Source: Ophiura sarsii (taxonomy: Eukaryota; Echinodermata; Ophiuroidea; Amphilepidida; Ophiuridae). Taken from it: a stretch of DNA of 64,000 bases. The stretch lies in contig CM069455.1 in assembly GCA_035610835.1 (NCBI GenBank), positions 17,807,874 to 17,871,873 of the forward strand, read 5' to 3'. A program made the translations under genes and the position numbers. Every line of letters begins with the position of its first letter. The stretch's first letter is position 1. Under the pieces are notes generated by a model. It saw only the letters and a program-made list of their open reading frames with translations. It was not told where the DNA came from and did no database searches. This document shows, piece by piece, positions 11,829 to 23,584 of the stretch.

Positions 11829-13259
11829 TGATTGTGTTAATTGTCATCTCTTTCATGTAGGAGGTTCTGTTCAGTAGTAGCAAATGGGCAGAACAAATGA
11901 TGTCACTTAGTGGGTGTCTGTAGAATGCTTCATCTCCTTCAGGCCAAGTGTAGCAAGTGTTGGTGGTCTGTTTCATGTAACACAAGCATACATCATTTTC
12001 ATTGATTGAGGTTACCTGCATTTCAAAATATACAAACATAAGGACAATTAGTATCTGATGAACAATAATAATAAACATACGTTTAACAGTAGTTTGTTGA
12101 TCAAGAAACTGATGCATTTTGTTGATTTTGTAAAGTGTATGTGAAGCAAACAGACAAGGTCATGTTTTTAACCTCGGCACCCATAAAGGTAGTTTTGTTA
12201 CATTTTATTTTATTTTTTGTCTTTAGGCTATTGTATTTGTGTAACCATCTATCAGATTCAGATTGACTTGTGTTTATTCTTATTTCAAAGGTAATCTAAT
12301 ACCCTTTAATAATCTGAAGTGAGAACAGATCGATCACTTTTGATTTAATAAGTTAGGGTGGTTGAGGGAGTGGAGGAGGAGGAGATAACTGCCTAATATA
12401 TGGGTGAAAATGGAGCGTTTTCCTTTTATAGAGCTTTCTTATCATGCTTACATCATACTGAAGTAGTAATTAAGCTAATTAACTAATCTTCAAATCTGAT
12501 TAACAAAAGCGAGAACCATGTAACATACAGTCATAAATTAAGTTTCAAAATTTTACTTCAAGGAAAATTGGAAGAAAAGAGTTTGATGTAAAAGAACAAG
12601 TCCTATGTAATTGCAAACCGAAATTAAATTTGTAATTACAATGATGATTTGCAGAATATGTATGATTTTGTGCTATCAGGGATTTTGTAAAGTTATTTTT
12701 AACACCACCCTGTATAAAATATTTGTAATCAATTGTCATACTTGAACACCTATAATCATAATGATAGTTTTATACATGCCCACTATTGTATCTGTAGGTT
12801 GAGATGATGTTATCAGTAACTGGAGTAGGTATTGAGTGGATAGATGTAATTTATTTATTTATTTATTTATAACAATAGGCTGAAGAGCCAGGACAAGCCC
12901 AATAGTGACAAGCACTAAATTAAAGGGATGCCCGAACATCAAAAATAAATAAAAAGGGACAGACAAAAAAATCACATAAGGGGAACAAGACAAATGAAAG
13001 GGAAAAACAAAAAGGGACCAGACGGATGAAACAAATGATGTAATGGCAACATGTATTATAGGCCTACATGTAATGTACATGATAGCTTGAACACCCTGTA
13101 TATTAAATTGTCATGTGAAACAATGCTTTAAAATTGTACATTATGTAAATACTCAAACTTGATCAATGTATCACCTTTAGTGTAATAACAATATATATTT
13201 CATCACTTCATAATATAATTATTTCAGTATTTTATATTGCATATTTTGATCACCCTGTA
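11829..13259. other. No gene recognised; recurring CACCCTGTAT motif
   Basis: AT-rich, with a (TTTA)n microsatellite at about 12849-12870. Two CACCCTGTAT motifs (near 12707 and 13091) match the ends of the mariner-type element at 49619-50710. Confidence 0.45.
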
Positions 13260-14095
13260 TATGGCCATGTGTTTTAAGTTGGGCCGGTTTTGCGTTACAT
13301 GCTTATTAGACTTGTAAAATGCATGGAAATGCGGTTTACAAGTTATGTCTTTGCCAAACTTAAAATAATCCCCCCATAAGTATACATTTTCTTAAAGCTT
13401 ACAAAACAGGGAATCTCAAAATATACTTCATTTTGAAAAAAATCCAATCCCCATGGGACTTATGACCTTGAAACGATGCCTAATTTGAATAAAAATGTCA
13501 ACTGTTTAAACAGTGCAAAATTCAAATGTGGTACCCCAAAAATGATAAACATGTTTATTTTTGAAATGCTGAAAGTAATAGCTTTCCATTGGTATATAAC
13601 AAGTTGGAATCTATTTAATGGTTGAGTGTTTTGCGCCGGTCTCTTTTGAAGCCTGTTTTACCATAGAAGTCAATGGGAAAACACTAACGATGATCAGAAA
13701 TGATCAGCAATACAAAATTAGTGATAAAATAAATATAAACTACCTGGAGTTCAATTGTTGGGTGTTATATTATAGTGCTCCAATGTTATAAAAAGAATAT
13801 CAAAACATATTTTGACAATTGCATGTTTGTGACCCCCAGGGGGTCACATTATCAAATTTTGCTCCGCCTGATCATCCTCCACCTCAACAATCTTGGTGAT
13901 TAAATGCTAATTAGCAAATGCAAAGTATTTGAACATATTTTTTACTTTACATATGTTCTTCTCCATCAAAGCTTCAATTTGATACCAAATTGAACATATA
14001 GGTTTACCGAGACAATTACATTATTACACCTTAAATCTCGCGCGAGTGTAACATCTCCACCTATTTACCGGCCCAACTCAAAATGCATGGCCATA
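13260..14095. mobile_element. 836-bp TIR element with TA flanks
   Basis: The left end TATGGCCATGTGTTTTAAGT, running into TGGGCCGGT, is inverted at the right end (about 14067-14095) with three to four mismatches. TA flanks both edges. No transposase frame; GACCCCCAGGGGGTC is a perfect palindrome inside. Probably a Tc1/mariner-class non-autonomous element. Confidence 0.7.
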
Positions 14096-14535
14096 TATCG
14101 TTCCTAATAAGTTGAACAATTAATATTGTATATGGCTGGATGGATAATTTATTCAAATACAACCATACTTCATAGATAGGTACTGCATTTAGACAGTGGA
14201 AGAAAACACCCTGTTACACCCTGTATAATGTTTAGGTCACCCTGTATATTTGTTTCTAGTTACCATATTTACAATCCTTAGGGTACAGGCTTTCCAAATA
14301 TATATGGTTTATCCCCTTTATATGTAAGCATTTTGATATTATCCTGAAACTGCAAAAGGTGTATATTTCATGAAATAGACACGTAACACAAATGTAGCCC
14401 AGGTTCAAAAACATGACCACAAAATTATTTTACTTAATGAATATATGTGATTCCATTTTGAGATATTTAAAAAAAGAACATCAAGATTGTGTGCATATAA
14501 AGACGGTTCAATCTCAGCATCGTCAACACGCATTT

Positions 14536-14630
14536 ATAAAATACAATCTCCGGATCTTAAGTGTGATGTGATATGCAGAATTTCTGTTTTGTCTTCATTT
14601 AACTTGAGACGATTAGCAATAAACCATTTT
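14536..14630 (-). pseudogene. L2/CR1-like LINE reverse-transcriptase scrap
   Basis: On the minus strand a short frame reads ANRLKLNEDKTEIL, the conserved segment just after the catalytic box in L2/CR1/Jockey reverse transcriptases. Stops and lost similarity on both sides show a decayed 5'-truncated fragment. It lies directly downstream of the 3' end of the minus-strand exon set ending at 14753. Confidence 0.6.
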
Positions 14631-14752
14631 ATATACAACAATAGCAATATTAATGTACTGATTGTTTTAAATAAAGTGTACCTTGGCAACATGCATCTCG
14701 CTTTTCCCTTTCGCCCAATGTTCTTCAGTTGGACAGCAGCAAAAGTATGGAC

Positions 14753-14781
14753 TTAGATTGCAGGAGACCCAATTGCAGAAC
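14753..14781 (-). CDS. Putative terminal coding exon (exon C)
   Basis: Preceded on the minus strand by a good acceptor (TTTTCATTATCAG) at 14782-14794. Entered in phase 1, it encodes nine further residues and stops at TAA (14755-14753); the rest of the exon would be 3' UTR. Phase agrees with exon B only if exon B is read in the frame downstream of its AG run. If exon B is read through in its upstream frame, translation ends there and this exon is untranslated. Confidence 0.45.
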
Positions 14782-14937
14782 CTGATAATGAAAATATAAA
14801 TTAATAGACAATGTCAAATACTTCAAATGAATGATAATGGTAATTTAAAGGAAACCCAAATGTGTTAGTTACTTCATTGTCATTCAAATTAAGTGTGTCA
14901 TGTCATGTCATAATATTTTGTACTCACCTGAGATGTT

Positions 14938-15121
14938 GTCCCAATCTATAGCTTTGTCCACTCTCTCTCTCTTTCAGTGGTGTGCCTTTCAGTGGTGTGC
15001 CTTTCAGTGGTGTGCCCTTCACTGCTGGTGTCCACTTCCTCCTCAATGCCAGTGCCAGTGTCCACTTCCTCTTCAATGCTGGTGTCATCTGAACAGTTTG
15101 CTACAATTTGGTCTGGCAGAG
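14938..15121 (-). CDS. Putative internal exon (exon B), acidic repetitive protein
   Basis: Bounded by an excellent acceptor (polypyrimidine tract then CTGCAG, 15122-15127) and a consensus donor (CAG|GTGAGTA, intron from 14937). Entered in phase 1, it encodes two copies of an IEEEVDT motif and three tandem HTTER units (15-bp DNA repeats at about 14973-15017). An AG dinucleotide run (about 14961-14970) follows. In the assembled sequence the frame then hits TAG (14948-14946). Losing one AG unit would instead lead in frame to the donor. No family recognised; acidic, low-complexity and probably disordered. Confidence 0.6.
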
Positions 15122-15175
15122 CTGCAGAAAAGAAAGGACATATATTAAGCATTAATCATGTACTTTGTACATCAT

Positions 15176-16144
15176 GGGCAGTTCCGTAATTAGGTAACCC
15201 AAATTGAAACAAATTGAAAATCGTCGAAATAACCTAATTTATGTATCATATCAAAGGTTATGGGTTGTAGTTTCATGATATAAATTGGAATTTGACCTAA
15301 TATTCTCAGTTTGGCTGATTTTGAGGTTGTTGCGGACATACAGGGCATTTTTGAGTAGAAATCGCACCATGGAAGTGCAATTATTTCCATGAATGAACTA
15401 AGGCAAGTATTACAAATTGATACAATCAATACAACAATGAAAATGTGTTATGTATCATATAAAATAGTGACTTAAAATGACCAAAATATTTAAGAATTAT
15501 GCTTTTTGGATTAAATTTGGTACCTTCTGTTGAGGATGTACACTTCCCAAAAGCTGCTACTTTTAAACACTCCGTTCAATACTTTGGCAATGTTGGAAAC
15601 CAATGAAGTAAGTATTTTTCTAAAGCTGATGATTCATGCTTAATGTGTAAAACTTATTTTGTTATGTATCTGTTTACATATTTAATACATGGTCTCTTGA
15701 AGTGTTGCGGACGTACATCTGTGTTCATCTATTTCACAGATGTACGTCTCAACACTAATATGTACGTCCGCAACGGATAAACATCGGTCAATTTTAACTT
15801 AAAGATAAAGGTTCTGATAATTTTCTCTGTTTGTTTTCTTTAGGTTTGTCCCTCTTACAAACAAAACAATAATAGTTTCATTACAGACCTGAACACTTCA
15901 CGAGAACTTTTGATAGGAATACAGGTGTACTGAAAAAATCACTTTCTCTGCGTACGTCCGCAACTGAGGGTTTTCACACCATATCTCATTTACCGAAAAT
16001 AGTAGAGCAAAGGAATTTTCAGGTTTTATACTCCTACTAGAGATACTTGAAACGCATGTGTTAACAATCAAGCAACTGGTATAGTTTAGATTTGGCAAGC
16101 CCTCAAAGTGTCTGAAATGTACGTCCGCAACTACGGAACTGCCC
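15176..16144. mobile_element. 969-bp TIR element with reiterated GTTGCGGACGTAC motif
   Basis: Perfect 13-bp TIRs GGGCAGTTCCGTA (15176-15188 and 16132-16144). Inside are six copies of a 13-mer related to GTTGCGGACGTAC: 15329 and 15704 forward; 15742 (degenerate), 15762, 15952 and 16119 reverse, the last touching the TIR. It sits in the intron between exons A and B. No transposase is recognised and no clear target duplication is seen. Closely parallel in design to 18956-20356. Confidence 0.8.
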
Positions 16145-16444
16145 AGATGTTTATGTTTAATACAATACCGTTGGGGTTAGTCAATGTCTTTAAGATACGA
16201 CTATAATCTATTATCACAAGATGGTGTGTCATTTACTAAGTGCAGCAAATTAACATGAGCACAGTACTCAAGGCATTGACATAGTATACACACATAGAAT
16301 AATAGAAAATGTGTAAGTAGAATGCTGTGCCTGTAAGTGTAAAGTTACGTCACTGTCCAGAGGAAGAGAAATAGATTATATAAAGTCATGAATGGGGCTT
16401 AGCATTAACCTCCCAGCACCCTGACAATGTATGAGTATGACAGT

Positions 16445-16877
16445 CAGTAGCGTAGCCAGACGGGGGCAAAGGGGGCAGAGTGCCCCCCCCCCCTGAAAAA
16501 TAATTTGACCGGGAAATCGGGAACTAAGCGGAAAATCGGGAAGGCAAAGGAAGGAAAAGAAAGGGAGAAGAGGAAGGAAAGGAAAGGGAAAAAAGGGAAG
16601 GAAGGGGAAAGGGAAGGAAGGGGAAAGGGAAGGGAAGGGAAGACATGCAAATTAGTTGGAAATTGCGGTTTTTCACGCCGGTATGGGGACGCAACGTCTC
16701 TACCCTCGACGCAACCCCCCCCCCCCCCCCCCCCCCCCCTCCCGCTTGTAATTTTCTTACTCGACGGCAATTTAAAAAGTTACATGAAAAACCTGGCTAT
16801 GCCACCGTGTGGAACTGGTGCACCGGAAAAAGAAAACCCTTTGCCTCCCCTGACAAGTGACCCTGGCTACACTACTG
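16445..16877. mobile_element. hAT-type MITE with 8-bp target duplication
   Basis: TIR CAGTAGCGTAGCCAG at the left and its near-perfect complement (16863-16877) at the right, flanked by exact 8-bp copies of ATGACAGT (16437-16444, 16878-16885). This is diagnostic of the hAT superfamily. The interior holds a purine tract (about 16543-16645) and a C24-class run (about 16716-16739). Non-autonomous. It lies in the same intron as 15176-16144. Confidence 0.92.
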
Positions 16878-16953
16878 ATGACAGTGGGTACTGGGTACAC
16901 CTTCATAGTGAACCATGTGTAAGGGAAAGATACCTTCAGATGAATTAACTTAC

Positions 16954-17047
16954 TATCTTCTGCTGCAGACGGAAGAGATGTTGAAGGTCTACCGCCATCA
17001 GATGCAGGCACAGTATCACTATCACAGTCGGACAAGTTAGTAGGTTC
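16954..17047 (-). CDS. Putative exon (exon A) of the acidic protein gene
   Basis: Open frame of 31 codons plus one base, rich in S/D/P (contains SDCDSDT and GGRPSTSLP), ending at a consensus donor (A|GTAAGT, intron from 16953) in phase 1. This joins in frame to exon B. A strong acceptor lies at 17067 (TTTATTTTTTACAG), but the first 19 bases after it contain in-frame stops. Either the inner AG at 17048 is used, or the reading frame starts elsewhere. Upstream exons were not identified. No known domain. Confidence 0.5.
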
Positions 17048-17066
17048 CTACTGATCTTATCATGAT

Positions 17067-18782
17067 CTGTAAAAAATAAATAAGATTACAAAAAGGCTAG
17101 ACTAATAAGAATAAGAATATATCAATGGCTTAGTGAATGTGGGACCAATCCTGATGCGAATCTCAGTGCATCTGATTTTAAATATTAGGGGTGCTAAAAA
17201 TTAAATTCAAGAAAGAAAATGTTATTACCGGCAAGCATAACATAAGTATGCAGATTCAATTTTCGGTATAATAACCCTACGCGATGAGCCCAATTTTGGT
17301 GTCCCTAACAAATTGATACAAACATTTGCTCTGAAAGAGCAACAAAACAAGTAAAACAAGTGGGCAACATAAAAATAAATAAATAAATAGATCCGCAAAA
17401 TCGCATCACATAGCTATTTCCCCAAATATATGCGAGACAGACATTGTGATTAAATACTTGGAGAGTTTTTCCTGAACTCAATAAGTTTTTAATTGAACAT
17501 CAAATTATAGCTGGAGTGGGGTATAATAATGAGTCCATTGAGTACTGAATAAAAAATTGACCAACTTCTTTCAGAATTTGAATAATGTTGACTGTAACTT
17601 TGGTGTTCCGCTTCATGTCGTTTACACGCAAAACATTGTTTATTTAGAACAAAAGTAAGATGAAGTACATGATCAATGAATCATTTGAGTTTCTAGGTGA
17701 CAAAGTGGCCATGCTACAAAAATAAAAAATAAAAATGGCACAATTTATTTTTGATAAGGACCTACATGATAAGCAATTTGGTATACCTTACACGTGAAAC
17801 ATAATTAATTTGGTGATTTATTGCATTGTATAATTGTTGCTTTTTCATGCATTATTTGTATTATTGTTCTCTGCTCTGGTTTCATTGTTTCTTTTGTTTA
17901 ATTGTTCAATGCGCTATGAGTGCTTTGGCAGATTTGGGTAATATAACCAAACAACTGATTTCTATTTTAAATTGCAAGGAAACTAACATTTTATTTTATG
18001 TTTTACAAAAACCCATTTGTGAACCTAATATGGCAAATGTGAATGACTTTTCAGTGCTATTAACAACAAACAAAGTGTTTTCAGAACATTTTATTTGTGG
18101 AATATTTTTGTAACGTAAAATATCATCTGAACTATTTATTTCTACAATGTTTTACCACCTTTCGCTCATTTAATATACTAAGGAACCTGTAATAAATTAC
18201 AGTCACAACAGTGCCTTGCTTTGTAGACTCTCACTCCATGATCATCATGCTGCAGTAAATATAATAATACTAACACTGCAAATTATGACCGTTTACTTTT
18301 GGACAAATTAAAAGTAAACTCAAAAGTAAACGCAATTCTAAACACAAACTAAACGTAAAGTAAACGCAAAACTAAATGTTTTCTTGCATTTTGCACCCAA
18401 TTGACCTCAAAGCATGCTCCAAGTGAGTGAATATAATCATAGATGTTTCCACCACATCTGTGATATAATGGGACAGTTATTGATTAGAGGCTGGGTGGAA
18501 AACCACTTAGTTGTTTGGCTCACATAAGTGTCTTCTACCTAAATGTACATGAATATATATAGGACTACAACATTTTAATTGACCATAAATCGGAACTGAA
18601 AGTCTGATTTGATTCAAGCAAAAAGCATTTAAAGATTGCACTTTGCAAGTTCCTACTTAACTATTATCTCAATGTTGGTAAAATAAAAAAAACACCTGAA
18701 ATCTGCTAATACCATCCCCACTCCTTAAAACATTGTAATGTAATTGTAAACACATTATTAATTATAATATAATTTCAGCATA
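17067..18782. other. No gene recognised (likely intron or intergenic)
   Basis: AT-rich. Repeated AAAGTAAACG words at about 18286-18380 are low-complexity. The 95-codon frame at 17826-18113 has no domain or splice support. Confidence 0.45.
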
Positions 18783-20431
18783 TGTGACGCGATCAAGAGG
18801 AATGAGTCGGATGTCGGGGAATCCCAAATTGAGATGGCCAATTCAAAATGGCGGCTTACATAAGTTTTGATGGAAATTCATGTATACAATTTGACATAAC
18901 TTTGGAACAAAACGTTGTATCGACATGGGGTTTTCAGTTTCTGAAAGCTCTATGTGGGCAATTCCACGCGTTGCGGAATGACATTTACACACAAAAATCT
19001 ACTTTCTTTTGGGTGTAAAACCCAGAGATTTGTAGTTACTCCCCATTTTACAACTTTATTAGATAATAGCGATTGATACTAAAAAAATAAACCTAGGGAA
19101 AAAATTAGACTGCGCTTCCAAGTATCCTATAAATTTGCATATGCAGATTTGCGTTGCGGAATGACGCAGATGATTGGTGGTTTTTTTACATGTTTACACA
19201 AAGTGAAAACTTTCTAGAGTGTATCATTATTGAAGTTACTTTTTAGAAGGTTTGAAGTGTTAGCTAACTGACAAAAGCATTTTCATAAAACTTAATCATC
19301 AGCTAGGATTTCTAGTAGGTCATCAACAAATAAAAGTAGGTGTTGCGGAATGACGTTGCGGAATGACAGTGTGAATTTGTGTGCAAAACTCCATAGAAAA
19401 GAAAAAACATGTTTTTATGCTATTAATAATATGCATAAAAAATAAAAGAAAGAGTAAATCAGTGGCATTTCATATGTTACAAATTCGTGAATACAAGTAA
19501 CCCAACTATTTTCACATTGAAATCATCATTTACAGGTAAAGTAGCCATGATTTTGTGATAAAGTTGCCGAATTCAACAGCTTGCAAATCAAAGTTGCCTA
19601 ATTCAGCAAATTATGAGTTTTCATCAATTTTGAAACTTTGTTTAGAACTTAGAAGTTTATAGTCCATATTTGAATGAATTATCATTTATAAATAAGGATG
19701 ATCTTATACCAAGTACACAAAAATATCACAATTTGCTCAATAAATTGCCTAAATATAGGGATTAATACCTTTGTCATTCCGCACCGTCATTCCGCAACAC
19801 GTCATTCCACAACGCTCGTTAGGGCTATTAATTAACAGCATTTTCCAATTTTTTTTATCATTGTGAAGCATGTCAATTGTGTGCAGAGAAAAAATAGTTA
19901 AATGAAAATAGGGTACATTTTTTTTCTTGCTATCCTAAAAAATTGTACTTTTGCGTTGCGGAATGACATGAGATTATGCTATGCATACTAATTACCTGGA
20001 TTAACGAGGCTAATCGGCTGTTGAGGCTAATCGGCTGTTGATCAAAATTAAATTTATATCAGATCAAAACTTTTCCCATCAGTACTACTATTGTGCCTGA
20101 CATTTATTTAAACATCATACCTATGTGTCTAAAAGATATGGAATAAATAAAAACAAGCCTATCACTGATTTGGTAAGCTGCAAATATTTAAATTTATGCT
20201 AATTAGCTAGTTTATACATCAAAAAACATAGTATCGCTAAACAAACTAAAAATTCCTGAACTTTGGACTCTTGCCTACATTTATAGGCATAGAATTAAAC
20301 TTTGGATGCACATTTGAAAATTTGGCTATTTGGTTGATATTTGCTTGGAATTGCCCATGTGTCTTCTTTAAAACTGTATTAAAAACTCATTTTCGACCAG
20401 GGTCGACATCCGACTCATTCATCGCGTCACA
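18783..20431 (-). mobile_element. TA-flanked MITE (241-bp family) split by nested element
   Basis: Outer TIRs TGTGACGCGATCAAGAGG (left) and the complement (20404-20431, with a 6-bp deletion), flanked by TA. With the nested 1401-bp element and its 4-bp duplication removed, 244 bp remain, matching 11000-11242 in reverse orientation along its length. Confidence 0.88.
18956..20356. mobile_element. 1401-bp nested TIR element with reiterated GTTGCGGAATGAC motif
   Basis: Perfect 11-bp TIRs GGGCAATTCCA (18956-18966, 20346-20356) and a 4-bp target duplication ATGT (18952-18955, 20357-20360). The target duplication is confirmed by the uninterrupted copy of the host MITE at 11000-11242. It carries eight copies of GTTGCGGAATGAC or close variants: forward at 18970, 19153, 19342, 19355 (tandem) and 19955; reverse at 19773, 19786 and 19801. 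No transposase frame. Candidate superfamilies with 4-bp targets include Sola, Ginger and Academ; none can be assigned from here. Confidence 0.88.
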
Positions 20432-21997
20432 TAGGGAATGAAGCATAGCCAGGATTGTCACTAAGGCAGTCGGTGGCGGTCGGGAGGAGCCGGCACTCGC
20501 GATTGCCGACCGGCACTCTTTAAAAAAAAATGATAAAAAAAAATGGCACTAATTTTTTTTAATTTTTTACAATTTGTGGATAAAATCATTAAACGGCCTC
20601 ATAAAACAAGAAATTATGTGGTAAGAACCCTCAAAGTGCATTAATAACCCCTAAAAAACCATTAAGAAGGCCTATAGACCCAATGCCATGATCCACTGCA
20701 CTTCGTTTGCAACACTTATTCCGTTCGCCGTCAGTAAAATTAATTTTTAACGTCGCTGATTTATAGCGGGAATAGGGCGGTCGAAATTCAAGCCAATATT
20801 TCTTGGAAATAGTCGCTGATTGAGATTTATAAACCAATGTATAAATATTACTTTCAAAAACATTAAACATCTGAAGCACACTGAACAATATTGATGAAAA
20901 CATTCGACCATCCACGATGTCAACTCGTATGCTTTCAAGTTTCATTCCATAGCTCTATCACAGAGAGCTAGGATTCAGAACTATACATGCACATTATTGC
21001 ACATGTGGTCGCATGTCATAAGGTGGGCATGCTAAAAGGGTGGCGGTGTTACATTTTTCGGAATGGTTTCGTCATTAAAATCTTATAGCACCACAACCTC
21101 TTAGCTTATTGAAATGGTTGATGCATCATTTTAAAGCTGAGAGATAGGTCTATAACAGTGTGAAATCTCATTGAAATAGGAATTTAAATAACCGAGTTAC
21201 AGCAGTTTAAATCTGAAGAAGCAGGGGTGGCGGCTCAGGCGTGTGCGGGTAATGTATTAGCATAGGGAAATACAAGATTTTCGTAGTGTTGATTTGAATA
21301 AATTGTTGTATTTTCATAACCCCTTGTCCTATCAACCTCATCAATCAATATCTCATTTTAAAGATAAATTTGTAATAAATACAAATTCCTCTAAAAAAAG
21401 AATAATGATTGCCATATCAACCCATTACAGTAGGGCAAATACTGAAGTTCTGTTTTCTCTAATTTATAGCGATGGGAATTATTAATTAATTGGCTGTATA
21501 ATTAATTAATAATGTGTTATCATGGTTTAAAATGTTTTAGAGATACATTCAATCATGTAGGACCTATATATTAGTAATATTAAAGAAATGCTAGAACATT
21601 TTAAAGTAATTTACCTTTGGATAAATTAATATATCAAAAGAGGATGTATGTATAAATTCTTGAAGCCACTTAGTAAGATCGCTTAATTAACTTAATTAAC
21701 TAATTACAAAAGTGTCCTTCACCACAATGTTACTTCTTATGTATCTATTTATCATATATACAGTGAACTCAAACTTGAAACTTGACTACTTTGGTAATTT
21801 TACATAGTGATAAACAATAATTTCATTCTGGGTATACAGCATAAATTAAGGTTATAATTAAATTGTAATTAACAATAACATGCAAATTACAATCTTTTTT
21901 ACCAAATTTGACTGCTCAATTTGTGTATTAGTATGTTTTCAATATATTCTGTATGTATCAGTTTGATACAACCAATTACTTCAATTGTGTGCTTCTT
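20432..21997. other. No gene recognised
   Basis: AT-rich with short frames and no recognised domain, repeat pair or RNA gene. TTAATTAA-type words near 21480-21700 are composition-driven. Confidence 0.45.
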
Positions 21998-22000
21998 TTA

Positions 22001-22250
22001 GGGGTCGTCCAAAATTATCGCCATTTTCACTTACGTACAGAGCGTACGTAACTTTTTACCCCCCTCCCCCCTCGAGTTACGTACGCAATAAATGGCGAAA
22101 TTGTATTTTATTTTGTACTTAAAAAAAAAAATCCCGCCTCTCAAGATCGCCATTTAAGTTACGTACGGTTGGGGTATATTTCGACCCCCTCCCCCCCTCT
22201 TACGTACGCTTTGTACGTAACTGAAAATGGCGAAAAATATGGACGACCCC
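22001..22250 (+). mobile_element. PIF/Harbinger-like MITE
   Basis: TIR GGGGTCGTCC (left) and GGACGACCCC (right), flanked by the 3-bp target TTA (21998-22000, 22251-22253). The arms continue with CGCCATTTT and GTTACGTACG blocks. A diverged reverse copy is at 9290-9489. The 3-bp TWA target and G-rich TIR fit PIF/Harbinger. Confidence 0.85.
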
Positions 22251-22253
22251 TTA

Positions 22254-23497
22254 GTACAGTAGGTCCAATTTGAGAAAAACGCATTTGAAAATTCTTGTTT
22301 ACATTGCCAACAATGGACTAATTAACTATTAATTAGCCGATTTTGCCTTAACGAAAGGAATTGTTAACAAAAAAAGTGGTATGAATTAGTAGAGGTACTA
22401 GAGGGTGGCAATAAATACCTAAAACATATAACAAAATACCTTTTTTGGCAATTTTGACTGTAACACAAATTACACCACCTTGTGACATGGGACCATGTGT
22501 GTTCATGTACTCAGGGCTCGCATCATTATAAAGTACAATTCCCGCGGTTTAAAATCATACCTCTTCGTTCAATTATTATTAATCTGACTCTACATTATAT
22601 AGTGCTGGATTATTACTTGGATCGCCCAATTTCCACTACGCTGAATGAAGGGGTCGTGATGACCTCGAAAGCGACAGAGCTCAAACACAATGGTTCGAAA
22701 AAGGTATCTAAATTATTCGTAAATCATGATCGAACCCAATATCAGTCTACATGCTTTGAAACAGTTTATACAGTTGATAAAATATGATGCCGACTGTCTA
22801 CACTATCGTTCATGCTTCACTATACTGTAGCCACAACACCCTCTAATAGACACACGACGTCGCTAAATTCACATTGAGTGTCAGCAGTCAGTGTCAGCAC
22901 TGCCGTTTTTTCACCTCAATATTTCCCCCAAAATGAGGATGCTTGATCAACATTAATTAACTCAGTGTATTACTAAGAGTTCTAGGAACAACATGTGAGT
23001 GCATTTTGATTGATTTCAAAAATAAATGTGATTTTCGCGACGTCGTGAGTCTATCATCATCTGATACATGGCTACAGAACATAGTGTATAGTGTATACTA
23101 TACAGTTCCATGATGCCACGGCCCCTGGAACCTAGGGACATGAGTTTTTGTGACAGGTAACAGACACGGGATGATCCCCTACTCTTTACGATAAGGTTTG
23201 CAACTATTTTAACGTGTTCAGGGTGAGCGTCTGAATACACGGAAGTTATATGAACCAACGGCTTTACGTGACTCTTCGAAACCACGGCGCAACTGACATT
23301 CACTGTACAGACCTGCACGTTATACACAAGCGAATGGGGTAGAGGAGAAATTCTAATTCATCAGCTAACCCCGCAGCTAATCATAGAAAGAAGATCCGAT
23401 AAACTAACTAAACTAACCTAACTGAATCAAGACTTGATTGTAGAATTTCCGACCTAGATAGGAACTTTTTGGGATGAACAAAAAATCCTGGTTTCAA
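22254..23497. other. No gene recognised
   Basis: Several frames of 60-103 codons exist on both strands (for example 23016-23327 minus), but none shows a domain or a convincing pair of splice sites. Confidence 0.4.
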
Positions 23498-23499
23498 GG

Positions 23500-23584
23500 C
23501 GACTTGAACGGGCACGATCCTGTGATTGAAAGAATATTCCCGACCGACGATCAGCGCGCTAGACCGCTCGGCCACCTCTTGGAG
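23500..23584 (-). repeat. tRNA-Leu/Ser-like SINE head
   Basis: The minus strand reads GAGGTGGCCGAGCGGTCTAG (A box and D arm of a class II tRNA), a roughly 45-nt middle, then CGTTCAAGTCG (B box). It is about 85 nt with the length of a long-variable-arm tRNA, but the anticodon stem is not clean. Best read as a tRNA-derived SINE or pseudo-tRNA; the SINE tail may continue to about 23380. Confidence 0.5.

Noticed and set aside
16444..16948. Overlapping frames of 71-147 codons rich in K/E/G or S/P/F
   Set aside because: They follow the purine tract and C run of a hAT MITE whose exact ends and target duplication are visible.
18286..18380. AAAGTAAACG-like repeats as a regulatory array
   Set aside because: Irregular low-complexity A-rich words with no consistent period or symmetry.
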